Assembly (NCBI RefSeq): GCF_047675955.1
Contig: NC_132911.1
Location: 75,239,133 to 75,303,132, forward strand
Length of the DNA: 64,000 nt
Direction of reading: 5' to 3'
Source: Chlorocebus sabaeus
Taxonomy: Eukaryota > Chordata > Mammalia > Primates > Cercopithecidae
This document shows, piece after piece, positions 47,990 to 59,345 of the stretch. Under the pieces are notes generated by a model. That model worked only from the letters and a program-made list of their open reading frames with translations. It was not told the DNA's origin and searched no databases. Position 1 is the stretch's first letter; each line of letters opens with the position of its first letter. The position numbers were made by a program, and so were the translations under genes.

Positions 47990-49640
47990 AAGAGACAATA
48001 ACCTTCCTTCCCTCCACCTCCTCCCATTCCCATCCTCTTGAAATAACCAGTGCTAATAGCTTGGGATGTATACTTTTATGGCTTTCCCCATCCTTTTCCA
48101 AACATAGCTATTATTTGTAAGGCTTTGGTTTTTGTTTTTAAATGGTATCATGGTGTACATATCACTCTGCAGCTTGCTTTTATATTTGGAAAGTAGACAT
48201 CTCCTCAGGTTTATAGATATGGCTCTATCTGATTCTTTTAAGAAGTGTAGTCCAGTTCTTTCACACCTATAATTTAAAATATAATTTATTATCTACTGGT
48301 AGATGACCAAACAGATCCAATTTTTGCAGTCACCAAAATGGTGCGGTGAACGTCCTTACATACTCGCCTTTTTTTTTTTTATTTCAATAGGATATAATCT
48401 CAAGTCCGAGTTTTGGTCATAGCCTGTATATGCAAACTGAAAAGCTTGTTTAAATAAATACTGCCAACTCATGTTACCAATATGTTGTGGCATTTTTCAC
48501 CTCCACCAGCATCCTATGTGAATTCCATTTCACAACTCTGCTGTTCTTCAGCACTGCCCCTTGAACACTTTGTATGTGTGTCAATTTCTTAGGTTTGCTA
48601 GTGATGATACATTTCTTTTCATGTTTGTTGGCCATTTGGATTTCTTCTTCTGCCAATTGTCTGATCATATTCTTTGAACAATTTTGTATTGGATTGTTCA
48701 CCTTTTTCTAATCAACGTGTGGAGTTTTGCTTACGATTGTGAACACAGTTTCTGTCAAATATCTTCTCAGTCTATCATCTTTGACTTCAGTTATGCTGTC
48801 TTTTGCCATACAACAGTTTAAAATCTTTATATAGTCAATTCTATTTATCTTCTCCTTTGTAGCTTTTGGGTTTCCCATTTTGCCTGGTAAAATCTTACCC
48901 ACTCAAAGCTTGCACAAATGATATCCTAGTTTTCTTTTTAATTTTTTTTTATCATTTATGATTGAAGTTAGTTCATCTGGAATTGATTTCTGCATAGTGT
49001 GCATGCAAATTTTAACTTTCCCTAGCCAACTCTACTTACAGTATTTATTAAATAAGTCCTACTTTTTCTACTGAATTGAAATGGCACCTTTGTCATGAAT
49101 TATTATCCATATATATTTAGATTTATTTTTGTCTTTCTTTTTTATTCTGCTAATTTCTGTATATATCCCTATGCCAAAAACAGACCATTTTAATTAGCAT
49201 AATCTTATAATAACTTGTGTTATCTGTGAATTCCAGTCTTGCCCTACTCTTCAATGCCAAATTTGGGAGGATATTCTTGGACATATTTTATTTCATATAA
49301 ACTCAGAACTAGTTTTACTCAGTTCTCTCATAACTCCAAATTTAATACACTTTGCTTTGAATTATATTATTGTATACATTAAATTTTAATTAAAAATAAC
49401 TTTAGAATATTAAGCCTTTTCTTTTGCAGACATGTAACATTTTATTCATGTGTTTTGGCCTATACTACTTAACAATAGTTTATTGTTTTCTTTACAAAGC
49501 CTCATACCTTTCATGTTAAGTGTATTCTTAGGTATCTTCGTTGTTTGTGTTGCTCTTGGGAGTGAAATTTTTATTTCATCCAGAGTAACTCTCATGCCCC
49601 ATTTTCAGCTTATGATTGCTAGTAAACCCTAGACTTCATC
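47990..49640 (-). mobile_element. Old L1M LINE, ORF2 3' half, minus strand
   Basis: Reversed L1M ORF2 landmarks in order: GTTGGCCATTTGGATTTCTTCTTCTGCCAATTGTCTG, CATCTGGAATTGATTTCTGCATAGTG, CCTTTGTCATGAATTATTATCCATATATATT, TATCCCTATGCCAAAAACAGACC, TTCTTAGGTATCTTCG. It is heavily decayed; the minus frames at 48474-48902 are relics. Most of ORF2's first half is absent. Confidence 0.82.
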
Positions 49641-50134
49641 TTTTTGAATCTGAGAGAAAGCAAGTGGAGGGGGAAAAAACCTGCCTCTAACTGAGGTCTA
49701 GGGAAGCAGAACACAAACCTGTGATTCCTTGCAGGAGCACAGAAGGTAGAAACTTGCCCATTTAGCGCATCTGGGTCTCAAATGGCTCAATCCTATCAAA
49801 TGCACAGCCTTGGAGAGGACCTACACCAGTGGGCAGAATAACTCACAGTTCCTGAGGGTGGGAAGAGACCTTTACTTGTACCAGGCAGATCTGGAAGCAG
49901 AGACTGTTTTCCAGTGCTTAGTAAGGGCAGTGATTGGACAGTTCTTATGGTCAGAAATATCACTGGCATCCCTAATCCACTCATTTGTCTCTACTTGTGA
50001 GATTTTAATAGCTAGGCTTTATGGATGCCGAGGGGAAAAAAAATCATAAGCAGACAGAGAAAAACTATAATTCATTTAAGTGGGGCTCAGTAAAAATGAT
50101 TCAGAAAGTGGTGGTAGTAGTGGTGGTAACAAGA
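49641..50134. other. Unique DNA, nothing recognised
   Basis: No recognised repeat; the frames at 49796-50212 have no family signature. A short GGTGGTAGTAGTGGTGGT run lies at about 50110. Confidence 0.4.
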
Positions 50135-50355
50135 ACAACAAGGATTTATCGAAAGCTTTCTCAATGCCAAGCGGAGCTTCTAAGCCCTTTTACAGAGGGT
50201 CTCCAACTTTAGAATAATCTTAGAAGTTCTGTACTATTTTTATTCGCATTTGACTGATGAAGAAACTGAGCAATGGAGCGGTTAAGTAAATTGTCCAAGA
50301 GATAGTAGTCGGATTTCAAAGAACCTCTACTCTTAACCACCATGCCATAAGAACG
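50135..50355 (-). mobile_element. MIR SINE, minus strand
   Basis: AAGGATTTATCGAAAGCTTTCTCAATGCCAAGCGG, TTTTATTCGCATTTGACTGATGAAGAAACTGAG, GGTTAAGTAAATTGTCCAAGAGATAGTAG and CTCTACTCTTAACCACCATGCC cover almost the whole reversed MIR. Confidence 0.88.
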
Positions 50356-50617
50356 CTTCATAGCAAAACCTGTGAAATATGCCAATATGCATATGCTACT
50401 TTGTTTCAGAGGAAAAAGTAAGCTGTAAGTGATTTTATTCTGAAAACAATGAAAATTAATTATTTACTTGCAGTGATGAGAAACTAACAAAGTAAACAGT
50501 AGATATTGGGATGGTAGTAATTAATAAAGACTGAAGTTAAAGAAAACAAAAGAATAAAATTGAAATCTGCTTGTCGAAAGGTAATAAAATAGAGAAACTC
50601 TTGCTATGCCTGATTTT

Positions 50618-52405
50618 TTAAAAATTTATTTTAAGTTGTGGATACATGTGCAGGACATGCAGGTTTGTTACATAGGTAAATGTGTGCCATGGTGGTTTGC
50701 TGCATCTATCAACCCATCACCTAGGTATTAAGCCCAGAATGCATTAACTATTTATCCTGATGCCTCCCTCCTACCACCCTCCTGAGAGGCCTCAGTGTGT
50801 TTGTTCCCCTCCCTGTGTCCATGTGTTCTCATTGTTCAGCTCCTACTTATAAGTGAGAACATTTGGTGTTTGGTTTTCTGTTCCTGTGTTAGTTTGCTGA
50901 GGATAATGGCTTCCAGCTCCATCCATGTCCCTGAAAAGGGCATGATCTCATTCCATTTTATGGCTGCACGATATTCCATGGTGTATATGTACCATATTTT
51001 CTTTATCTGTTCTATTATTGATGGGCATTTGGGTTGATTCCATGTGTTTGCCGTTGTAAATAGTGCTGGAATGAACATATGCATGCATGTGTCTTAATAA
51101 TAGGATGACTTATATTCCTTTGGGTATATACCCACTAATAGGATTGATGGGTCAAATGGTATTTCTGGTTCTAGATCTTTGAGGAATTGCCACACTGTCT
51201 TCCACAACGGTTGAACTAGTTTACCTTCCCACCAACAGTGTAAAAGCATTCCTATTTCTCCGCAGCCTCACCAGCAACTGTTGTTCCTTGACTTTTTAAT
51301 AAATGCCATTCTGACTGATGCGAAATGGCATCTCACTGTGGTTTGTATTTGCATTTCTTAAATGATCAGTGATATTGAGCTTTTTTCATGTCTGTTGGCC
51401 GCATAAACGTTTTCTCTTGAGAAGTGTCTGTTCATGTCCTTTGCCCACTTTGTAATGGTTTTCTTCTTGTAAATTTGTTAAAGTTCCTTGTACCTTCTGG
51501 ATATTAGACCTTTGTCAGATTGGTAGATTGCAAACATTTTCTCCCATTCTATAGGCTATCTGTTCACTCTGATGATAATTTCTTTTGCTGTGCAGAAGCT
51601 CTTTAGTTCAATTAGATACTATTTGTCAATTTTTGCGTTTGTTGCAATTGCTTTTGATATTCCCATCATGAAATCTTTGCCCGCGCCTATGTGCTGAATA
51701 GTATTGCCTAGGTTTTCATCTAGGGTTTTTATAGTTTTGGGTTTTATACTTAAGTCTTTAATTCATCTTGAGTTAATTTTAGTATAAGGTATAAGGAAGG
51801 GGTTCAGTTTCAATTTTCTGCATATGGCTAGCCAGTTCTCCCAGCACCATTTTTTGGAATAGGGAATCCTTTCCCCATGGCTTGTTTTTGTCAGGTTTGT
51901 TGAAGACAGATGGTTGTAGATGTGCAGTCTTATTTCTGAGATCTCTGTTCTGTTCCATTGGTCCACATGTCGATTTTTATACCAGAACCATTCTGTTTTG
52001 GTTACTGTAGCCTTGTAGTGTAGTTCAAAGTCAGGTAGCATGATGCCTCCAGCTTTGTTCTTTTTGCTTAGGATTGTCTTGGCTATACCAGCTCTTTTGT
52101 GGCTCCATATGAATTTTAAAGTAGTTTCTTTCTGATTCTGTGAAGCATTTCAATGGTAGTTTAGTGGGAATAGCATTGAATCTATAAATTACTCTGAGCA
52201 GTATGGTATGGCCAATTTCACAATATTGATTCTTTCCATCCACGAGCATCGAATATTATTCCATTTGTTTGTGTCCTCTCTGATTTCTTTGAGCACTGGT
52301 TTGTAGATCTCCTTGAAGAGGTCCTTCATTTCCTTTGTTAGCTGTATTCCTAGGTATTTACTCACTTCATAGCAATTGTGAATGTGAGTTCATTCATGAT
52401 TTGGC
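50618..52405 (-). mobile_element. 5'-truncated L1 (L1PB/old L1PA type), minus strand
   Basis: This is the 3' 1.8 kb of an L1 in reverse. The T-rich start is the tail, followed by the 3' UTR (GGACATGCAGGTTTGTTACATAGG, CCATCACCTAGGTATTAAGCCC) and the C-terminal half of ORF2. The copy breaks near TTCATGATTTGGC. Flanking 11-bp duplications TGCCTGATTTT at 50607-50617 and 52406-52416 confirm a single insertion. ORF2 relics persist as minus frames at 50836-51084, 51763-52041 and 52031-52249, all interrupted. The 3' UTR resembles L1PB more than young L1PA. Confidence 0.92.
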
Positions 52406-52475
52406 TGCCTGATTTTGTGAAAGGGAAAGTTAAAACAAAGATATGTCACATAAGGAGATGTAATCACACATATAG

Positions 52476-52494
52476 AAAAGATAGACTTAAGACA
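52476..52494 (+). repeat. Outer target-site duplication, left copy
   Basis: AAAAGATAGACTTAAGACA, matched by AAGAGATAGACTTAAGACA at 59141-59159 (18/19, the last 16 bases exact). The start at an A-run preceded by AG is close to the L1 endonuclease preference TT/AAAA. Confidence 0.85.
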
Positions 52495-52500
52495 TAAGCA

Positions 52501-53515
52501 GGAGGAAGTTCCAAGATGGCCAAATAGGAACAGCTCCAGTCTGCAACTCCCTGCATGAGTGATGCAGAAGATGGGTGATTTATGCATTTCCAACTGAGGT
52601 ACCGGATTCATCTCACTGGGGCTTGTTAGACAGTGGGTGAAGCCCACGGAGCAGTGCAGGGCATTGTCTCACCCGGAAGTGCATTGTCCCGGGAAGTGCA
52701 AGGGGTCAGGGAATTCCCTTTCCTAGCAAAGGGAAGCTGTGACAGATGGTACCTGGAATATCGGGACACTCCCACCCTAATACTGCGCTTTTCCAACGGC
52801 CTTAGCAAATGGCACACCAGATTATATCCCGCTCCTGGCTCAGAGGGTCCCATGCCCACAGAGCCTCACTCACTGCTAGCACAGCAGTCTGAGATCGAAC
52901 TGCAAGGCAGCAGTGAAGCTGGGGGAGGGGCGTCTGCCATTGCTGAGGCTTGAGTAGGTAAACAAAGTGTCTAGGAAGCTCAAACTGGGTGGAGCCCACT
53001 GCAGCTCAAGGAGGCCTGCCTGCCTCTGTAGACTCCACCTCTGGGGGCAGGGCATAGCTGAACAAAAGGCAGCAGAAACTTCTGCAGACTTAAACGTCCC
53101 TGTCTGGCAGCTTTGAAGAGAGTAGTGCTTCTCCCAGCACAGAGTTTGAGACCTGAGAATGGACAGACTGCCTCCTCAAGTGGGTCCCTAACCCCTGAGT
53201 AGCCTAAATGGGAGACACCTCCCAGTAGGGGCCGACTGACACCTCATACAGTCAGATGCCCCTCTGAGACGAAGCTTTCAGAGGAAGGATGAGGCAGCAA
53301 CATTTGCCGTTCTGCAGTATTTGCTGTTCTGCAGCCTCCGCTGGTGATACCCAAGCAAACAGTGTCTGGAGTGGACCTCTAGCAAACTCCAACAGACCTG
53401 CAGCTGAGGGTCCTGACTGTTAGAAGGAAAACTAACAAACAGAAAGGACATCCACACCAAAACCCCATCCGTACGTCACCATCATCAAAGACCAAAAGTA
53501 GATAAAACCACAAAG
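52501..53515 (+). promoter_or_regulatory. L1 5' UTR with internal promoter
   Basis: The L1 internal RNA polymerase II promoter region. The first bases include CAAGATGGCC at 52512-52521, the YY1-binding motif that positions L1 transcription starts. The CpG sites expected of a young L1 promoter are mostly decayed to TpG/CpA, so activity is unlikely. Short frames in this part (52390-53460) are chance. Confidence 0.85.
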
Positions 53516-54537
53516 ATGGGGAGAAACCAGAGCAGAAATGCTGAAAATTCTAAAAATCAGAGCACCTCTTCTCCTCCAAAGGAATGCAGCTTCTTGCCAG
53601 CAATGGAACAAAGCTGGATGGAGAATGACTTTGACAAGCAGAGAAGAAGGCTTCAGATGATCGATAATAACAAACTTCTCTGAGCTAAAGGAGGATGTTC
53701 GAACCCATCACAAAGAAGCTAAAATCCTTGAAAAAAGATTAGACAAATGGCTGACTAGAATAAACAGTGTAGAGAAGTCCTTAAATGACCTGATGGAGCT
53801 GAAAACCATGGCACAAGAACTATGTGACACATGCACAAGCTTCAGTAGCTGATTTGATCAAGTGGAAGAAAGGGTGTCAGTGATTGAAGATCAAATGAAT
53901 GAAATGAAAGGAGAAGAGAAGTTTAGAGAAAAAAGAGTAAAAAGAAACAAACAAAGCCTCCAAGAAATATGGGACTATGTGAAAAGACCAAATCTATGTC
54001 TGATTGGTGTACCTGAAAGTGACAGGGAGAATGGAACCAAGTTGGAAAACACTCTGCAGGATATTATCCAGGAGAACTTCACCAACCTAGCGAGGCAGGT
54101 CAACATTCAAATTCAGGAAATACAGAGAACACCATGAAGATACTCCTCAAGAAGAGCAACTCCAAGACACATAATTGTCAGATTCACCAAAGTTAAAATG
54201 AAGGAAAAAATGTTAAGGACAGTCAGAGAGAAAGGTTGGGTTACCCACAAAGGGAAGCCCATCAGACTAACTGCAGATCTCTTGGCAGAAATCCTGCAAA
54301 CCAGAAGAGAGTGGAGGCCAATATTCAACATTCTTAAAGAAAAGAATTTTCAACCCAGAATTTCAATCCAGCCAAACTAAGCTTCATAAGTGAAGGAGAA
54401 ATAAAATCCTTTACAGATAAACAAATGCTGAGAGATTTTGTCACCACCAGGCTTGTCTTACGAGAGGTCTAAAGGAAGCACTAAACATGGAAAGAAACAA
54501 CAGGTACCAGCCACTGCAAAAACATGCCAAATTGTAA
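53516..54537 (+). pseudogene. L1 ORF1 remnant (RNA-binding protein)
   Basis: ORF1 encodes the trimeric coiled-coil RNA chaperone of the L1 particle. The ATG is at 53516 and the old stop TAA at 54535, 1,022 bp in all, near the 1,017 bp of intact copies. It is broken by an indel around 53660-53690, an in-frame TGA near 53849 (a decayed CpG arginine codon), a TGA at about 54135 and a one-base deletion near 54363 that brings a TAA. The stretch at 53862-54137 still reads EERVSVIEDQMNEM and then the RRM start (NLCLIGVPESD). The C-terminal domain remains as a separate frame at 54198-54380. Confidence 0.93.
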
Positions 54538-54595
54538 AGACCATTGACTCTAGGAAGAAACTGCATAACAGGCAAAATAACCAGCTAACATCATA

Positions 54596-57500
54596 ATAAC
54601 AGGATTAAATTCACACATAACAATATTAACTTTAAATGTAAATGGGCTAAATGCTCCAATTGTAAGACACAGACTGGCAAATTGGATAAAGAATCAAGAC
54701 CCATCAGTGTGCTGTATTCAGGAGACTCATCTCACATGCAGAGACACACATAGGCTCAAAATAAAGGGATGGGGGAAGATCTACCAAGCAAATGGAAAAC
54801 AAAAAAATAAGCAGGGGTTGCAATCCTAGTCTCTGATAAAACAGACTTTAAACCAACAAAGATCAAAAGAGACAAAGAAGGGCATTACATAATGGTAAAG
54901 GGATCAATTCAACAAGAAGAGTTAAGTATCCTAAATATATATGCACCCAATACAGGGGCACTCAGATTCATAAAGCAAGTCCTTAGAGACCTACAAAGAG
55001 ACTTAGACTCTCACACAATAATAATGGGAGACTTTAGCACCCCGCTGTCAACATTAGACTGATCCACGAGATAGAAAGTTAACAAAGATATCCAGGAATT
55101 GAACTCAGCTCTAGACCAAGTGGACCTAACAGACATCTACAGAACTCTCCACCCCAAACCAACAGAACATACATTCTTCTCAGCACCACATCACAGTTAT
55201 TCTAAAATTGACCACATAGTTGGAAGTAAAGCACTCCTCAGCAAATGTAAAGAAACAGAAATTATAACAAACTGTCTCTCAGAACACAGTGTAATCAAAC
55301 TAGAGCTCAGGATTAAGAAATTCACTTAAAATCACTCAACTACATGGAAACTAAATAACCTGCTCCTGAATGACTACTGGGTAAATAATGAAATGAAGGC
55401 AGAAATAAAGATGTTCTTTGAAACCAATGAGAACAAAGACACAACATACCAGAATCTCTGGGACACATTTAAAGCAGTGTGTAGAGAAAAATTTACAGCA
55501 CAAAATGCATACAAGAGAAAGCAGGAAAGATCTAAAATTGACACCCTAACATCACAAAAGAACTAGAGAAGAGCAAACACGTTCAAAAGCTAGCAGAAGG
55601 TAAGAAATAACTAAGATCAGAGCAGAACTGAAGGAGATAGATACCCAAAAAGCCCTTCAAAAAAACCAATGAATCCAGGAGCCGGTTTTTGAAAAGATCA
55701 ACAAAATTGATAGACCACTAGCAAGACTAATAAAGAAGAAAAGAGAGAAGAATCAAAGAGACACAATAAAAAATGATGAAGGGGATATCACTACCGATCC
55801 CACAGAAATACAAACTACTATCAGAAAATACTATAAACTTCTCTACGCAAATAAACTAGAAAATCTAGAAGAAATGGATACATTCATGGACATATACAAT
55901 GTCCCAAGACTAAACCAGGAAGAAGTTGAATCCTTGAATAGACCAATAACAGGTTCTGAAATTGAGGCAATAATTAATAGCCTACCAACCAAAAAAAGTC
56001 CAGGACCAGATGGATTCACAGCCGAATTCTACCAGAGGTACCAAGAGGAGCTAGTACTATTCCTTCTGAAACTATTCCAATCAATAGAAAAATAGGGAAT
56101 CCTCCTTAATTCCTTTTATGAGGCCAACATCATCCTGATACCAAAGCCTGGCAGAGACAGAACAAAAAATTAGAATTTTAGACCCATATCCCTGATGAAC
56201 ATTGATGCAAAAATCCTCAATAAAATACTGACAAACTGAATCCAGCAGCGCATCAAAAAGCTTATCCACCATGATCAAGTTGGCTTCATCCCTGGGATGC
56301 AAGGCTGGTTCAACATATGCGAATCAATAAATGTAATCCATCATATAAACAGAACTAAAGACAAAAACCACATGATTATCTCAATAGGTACAGAAAAGTG
56401 CCTCAATAAAATTCAACAGTACTTCATGCTAAAAACTGTCCATAAACTAGGTATTGATGGGACATATATGAAAATAATAAGAGCTATTTATGACTAACCC
56501 ACAGCCAATATCTTACTGAATAAGCAAAAACTGGGAGCATTCCATTTGAAAACTGGCACAAGACAGGGTTGTCCTCTCTCACCACTCCTATTCAACATAG
56601 TGTTGGAAGTTCTGGCCAGGGCAATCAGGCAAGAGAAAGAAATAAAGGGTATTCAATTAAGAAAACAGGAAGTCAAATTGTCCCTGTTTGTAAATGACAT
56701 GATTGTATATTTAGAAAACCCCATCATCTCAGCCCAAAATCTCCTTAAGCTGATAAGCAACTTCAGCAAAGTCTCAGGGTACAAAATCAATGTGCAAAAA
56801 TCACAAGCATTCCTGTACACCAATAATAGATAAACAGAGAGCCAAATCATGAGTGAATTCCCATTCACAATTCCTTCAAAGAGAAGAAAATACCTAGGAA
56901 TCCAACTTACAAGGGATGTGAAGGACCTCTTCAAGGAGAACTACAACCCACTGCTCAACAAAATAAAAGAGGACACAAGCAAATAAAAGAACATTCCATG
57001 CTCATGTATAGGAAGAATCAATATTGTGAAAATGGCCATACTGCCCAAGGTAATTTATATATTCAATGCCATCCCCATCAAGCTACCAATGACTTTCTTC
57101 ACAGAATTGTAAAAAAAACTACTTTAAAGTTCATATGGAACTAAAAAAGAGCCCACATTGACAAGACAATCCTAAGCCAAAAGAACAAAGCTGGAGGCAT
57201 CATGCTGCCTGACTTCAAATTATACTACAAGGCTACAGTAACCAAAACAGCATGGTACTGGTACCAAAACAGAGATATAGACCAATGGAACAGAATAGAG
57301 CCCCCAGAAATAATACCACACATCCACAACCATCTGATATTTGACAAACCTGACAAAAACAAGAAATGGGGAAAGAATTCACTATTTAAAAAATGGTGCT
57401 GGGAAAACAGGCTAGACACATGTAGAAAGCTGAAACTGGATCTCTTCCTTATGCCTTATACAAAAATTAATTCAAGATGAGTTAAAGACTTAAATGTTAG

Positions 57501-58417
57501 ACCTAAAACCATAAATACCCTATAAGAAAACCTAGGCAATATCATTCAGGCCATAGGCATGGGCAAGGGCTTCATGACTAAAACACCAAAAGCAGTGGCA
57601 ACAAAACCCAAAATTAACAAATGGGATCTAATTAAACTAAAGAGGTTCTGCACAGGAAAAGAAATTACCATCAGAGTGAACAGGTAACCTACAGAATGGG
57701 AGAACATTTTTACAATCCACCCATCTGATGAAGAGCTAATATCCAGAATCTACAAAGAACTTAAACAAATTTACAAGAAAAAAATCAAATGATCCCATCA
57801 AAAAATAGGCAAAGGATATGAACAGATGCTTCTCAAAAGAAGACATTTATGCAGCCAACAGACACATGAAAAAATGCTCATCATCACTGGCCATCAGAGA
57901 AATGCAAATCAAAACCACCATGAGACACCATCTCACACCAGTTAGAATGGCAATCATTAAAAAGTCAGGAAACAACAGGTGCTGGAGAGGATGTGGAGAA
58001 ATAGGAACACTTTTACACTGTTGGTGGGACTGTAAACTAGTTCAACCATTGTGGAATACAGTGTGGCAATTCCTCAAGGATGTGGAACTAGGAATACCAT
58101 TTGACCCAGCCATCCCATTACTGGGTATATACCCAAAGGATTATAAATCATGATGCTATAAAGACACATGCACACGTATGTTTATTGCGGCACTATTCAC
58201 AATAGCAAAGACTTGGAACCAACCCAAATGTCCATCAATGACAGACTGGATTAAGAAAATGTGGCACATATACACCATGGAATACTATGCAGCCATAAAA
58301 AAAGATGAGTTCATGTCCTTTGTAGGGACATGGATGAAGCTGGAAACCATCATAAGCAAACTATCACAAGGACAGAAAACCAAACACCACATATTCTCAC
58401 CCATAGGTGGGAATTGA
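54596..58417 (+). pseudogene. L1 ORF2 remnant (endonuclease/reverse transcriptase)
   Basis: ORF2 encodes the APE-type endonuclease and reverse transcriptase that drive target-primed insertion. The length to the TGA at 58415 is 3,822 bp, near the intact 3.83 kb. The start ATG has become ATA at 54596-54598, and the frame is cut by many stops and indels. In the endonuclease, the SDH triad segment reads Ser-Glu-His (55279-55287). In the reverse transcriptase, the FADD box reads Phe-Val-Asn-Asp (56687-56698), so the first catalytic Asp is lost. The C-terminal cysteine cluster CWRGCGEIGTLLHCWWDC (57980-58033) is still intact. Longest surviving pieces: 55099-55329, 55874-56095, 56546-56833, 57202-57480, 57818-58153, 58178-58417. 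Confidence 0.95.
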
Positions 58418-58650
58418 ATAATGAGAACACTTGGACACAGGAAGGGGAACATAACACACTTGGGACTGTTGTGTGGTGAGTAGACTGTGGAGGGATAGCA
58501 TTAGGAGATATACCTAATGTAAATGACGAGTTAATGAGTTCAGCACACCAACATGGCACATGTATACATATGTAACAAACCTGCACATTGTGTACATGTC
58601 CCCTAGAACTTAAAGTATAGTAATAAGAATAATAATAATAAAAGAAAATT

Positions 58651-59140
58651 ACATAAGCAGTTATAAGAAATAATACAGATAGAATCTATATGGCCTTTAC
58701 TCCCAATGAAAATGTTTGCATAATTATGAACTCATTAAATTTTATATCAACAAAGTGCTCAGTGTGTATTTTACAGTAAATATTGCACTTGTACTTACTT
58801 TCCAGTGTATAAAATGACTTTAGATTGAAAATAGACGTACATAGTTTTATATCTTAGCTTTTGATAAGGATTTTTATATGTATTCAAATATTGCAGAAAG
58901 GTATTGTATGAAACCAATTTTCTTTAACTCAATAGCAACTAAACTGTTCAATTGTGCACCACTATTAATAAAGAAAACATAAAATGCATATATGTGCTAG
59001 AGAGTTAATAGGTAAATTACAAACATAAAATAGAAAATGAGGAGATTGAGTAAATTAACACATATAGAAAATATGTTTGTTTATTGTAAAAAATGATTTG
59101 AATTTCACTAAAAATATTATCTTATGCTCTAAAAAAAAAG
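58651..59140 (+). mobile_element. Candidate L1 3'-transduced segment with A9 tail
   Basis: Sequence between the L1's own tail and the outer duplication. It opens with ACATAAGCAG, the same 10 bp that precede the L1 5' end, as expected of the source locus's duplication. It continues as AT-rich non-repeat DNA and ends in A9. No canonical AATAAA lies within 30 bp of the A9; one AATAAA occurs farther upstream, at about 58969. Read as flanking DNA co-mobilised by read-through; a source locus elsewhere is predicted. Confidence 0.65.
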
Positions 59141-59159
59141 AAGAGATAGACTTAAGACA
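59141..59159 (+). repeat. Outer target-site duplication, right copy
   Basis: AAGAGATAGACTTAAGACA directly follows an A9 tract (59131-59139), the expected place for a duplication after a poly(A) tail. Confidence 0.85.
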
Positions 59160-59345
59160 ACCTTTTTTTTTGGTAAGTCTGTGGCAATACATTTGAAGTT
59201 TTAGAAGAAATGAATGATTTTTCTAGCAAGTATGAACAAAAAAAGATTTACTCAAGAAGAAACTGAAATCCTGAAATGACCAATAATTATACAGCAGGTG
59301 AGAAGGATAAATAAATGTCTATGTTTTTTAAAAGGTACCAAAATT
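59160..59345. other. Unique DNA, nothing recognised
   Basis: Short spacer with a T9 run at about 59163. Confidence 0.4.

Larger units (their letters stand above)
52495..58650 (+). mobile_element. Full-length L1PA-type LINE-1, inactive
   Basis: A complete L1 architecture: 5' UTR (52501-53515), ORF1 remnant, inter-ORF spacer, ORF2 remnant, 3' UTR (58418 onward), an (AAT)n-like end and A-rich tail at about 58620-58650. The 5' UTR and 3' UTR match the L1PA lineage (GCACATGTATACATATGTAAC near the end), but divergence is too high for a young human-specific copy. Both ORFs are broken. An inner direct repeat ACATAAGCAG lies at 52492-52501 and 58651-58660, and an outer one at 52476-52494 and 59141-59159 (see the transduction entry). 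It lies head to head with the minus-strand L1 at 50.6-52.4 kb. Confidence 0.95.

Noticed and set aside
52390..53460. Frames of 60-106 codons upstream of L1 ORF1
   Set aside because: They lie in the L1 5' UTR and differ in frame from ORF1; no ORF0-like or known peptide could be supported from the sequence.
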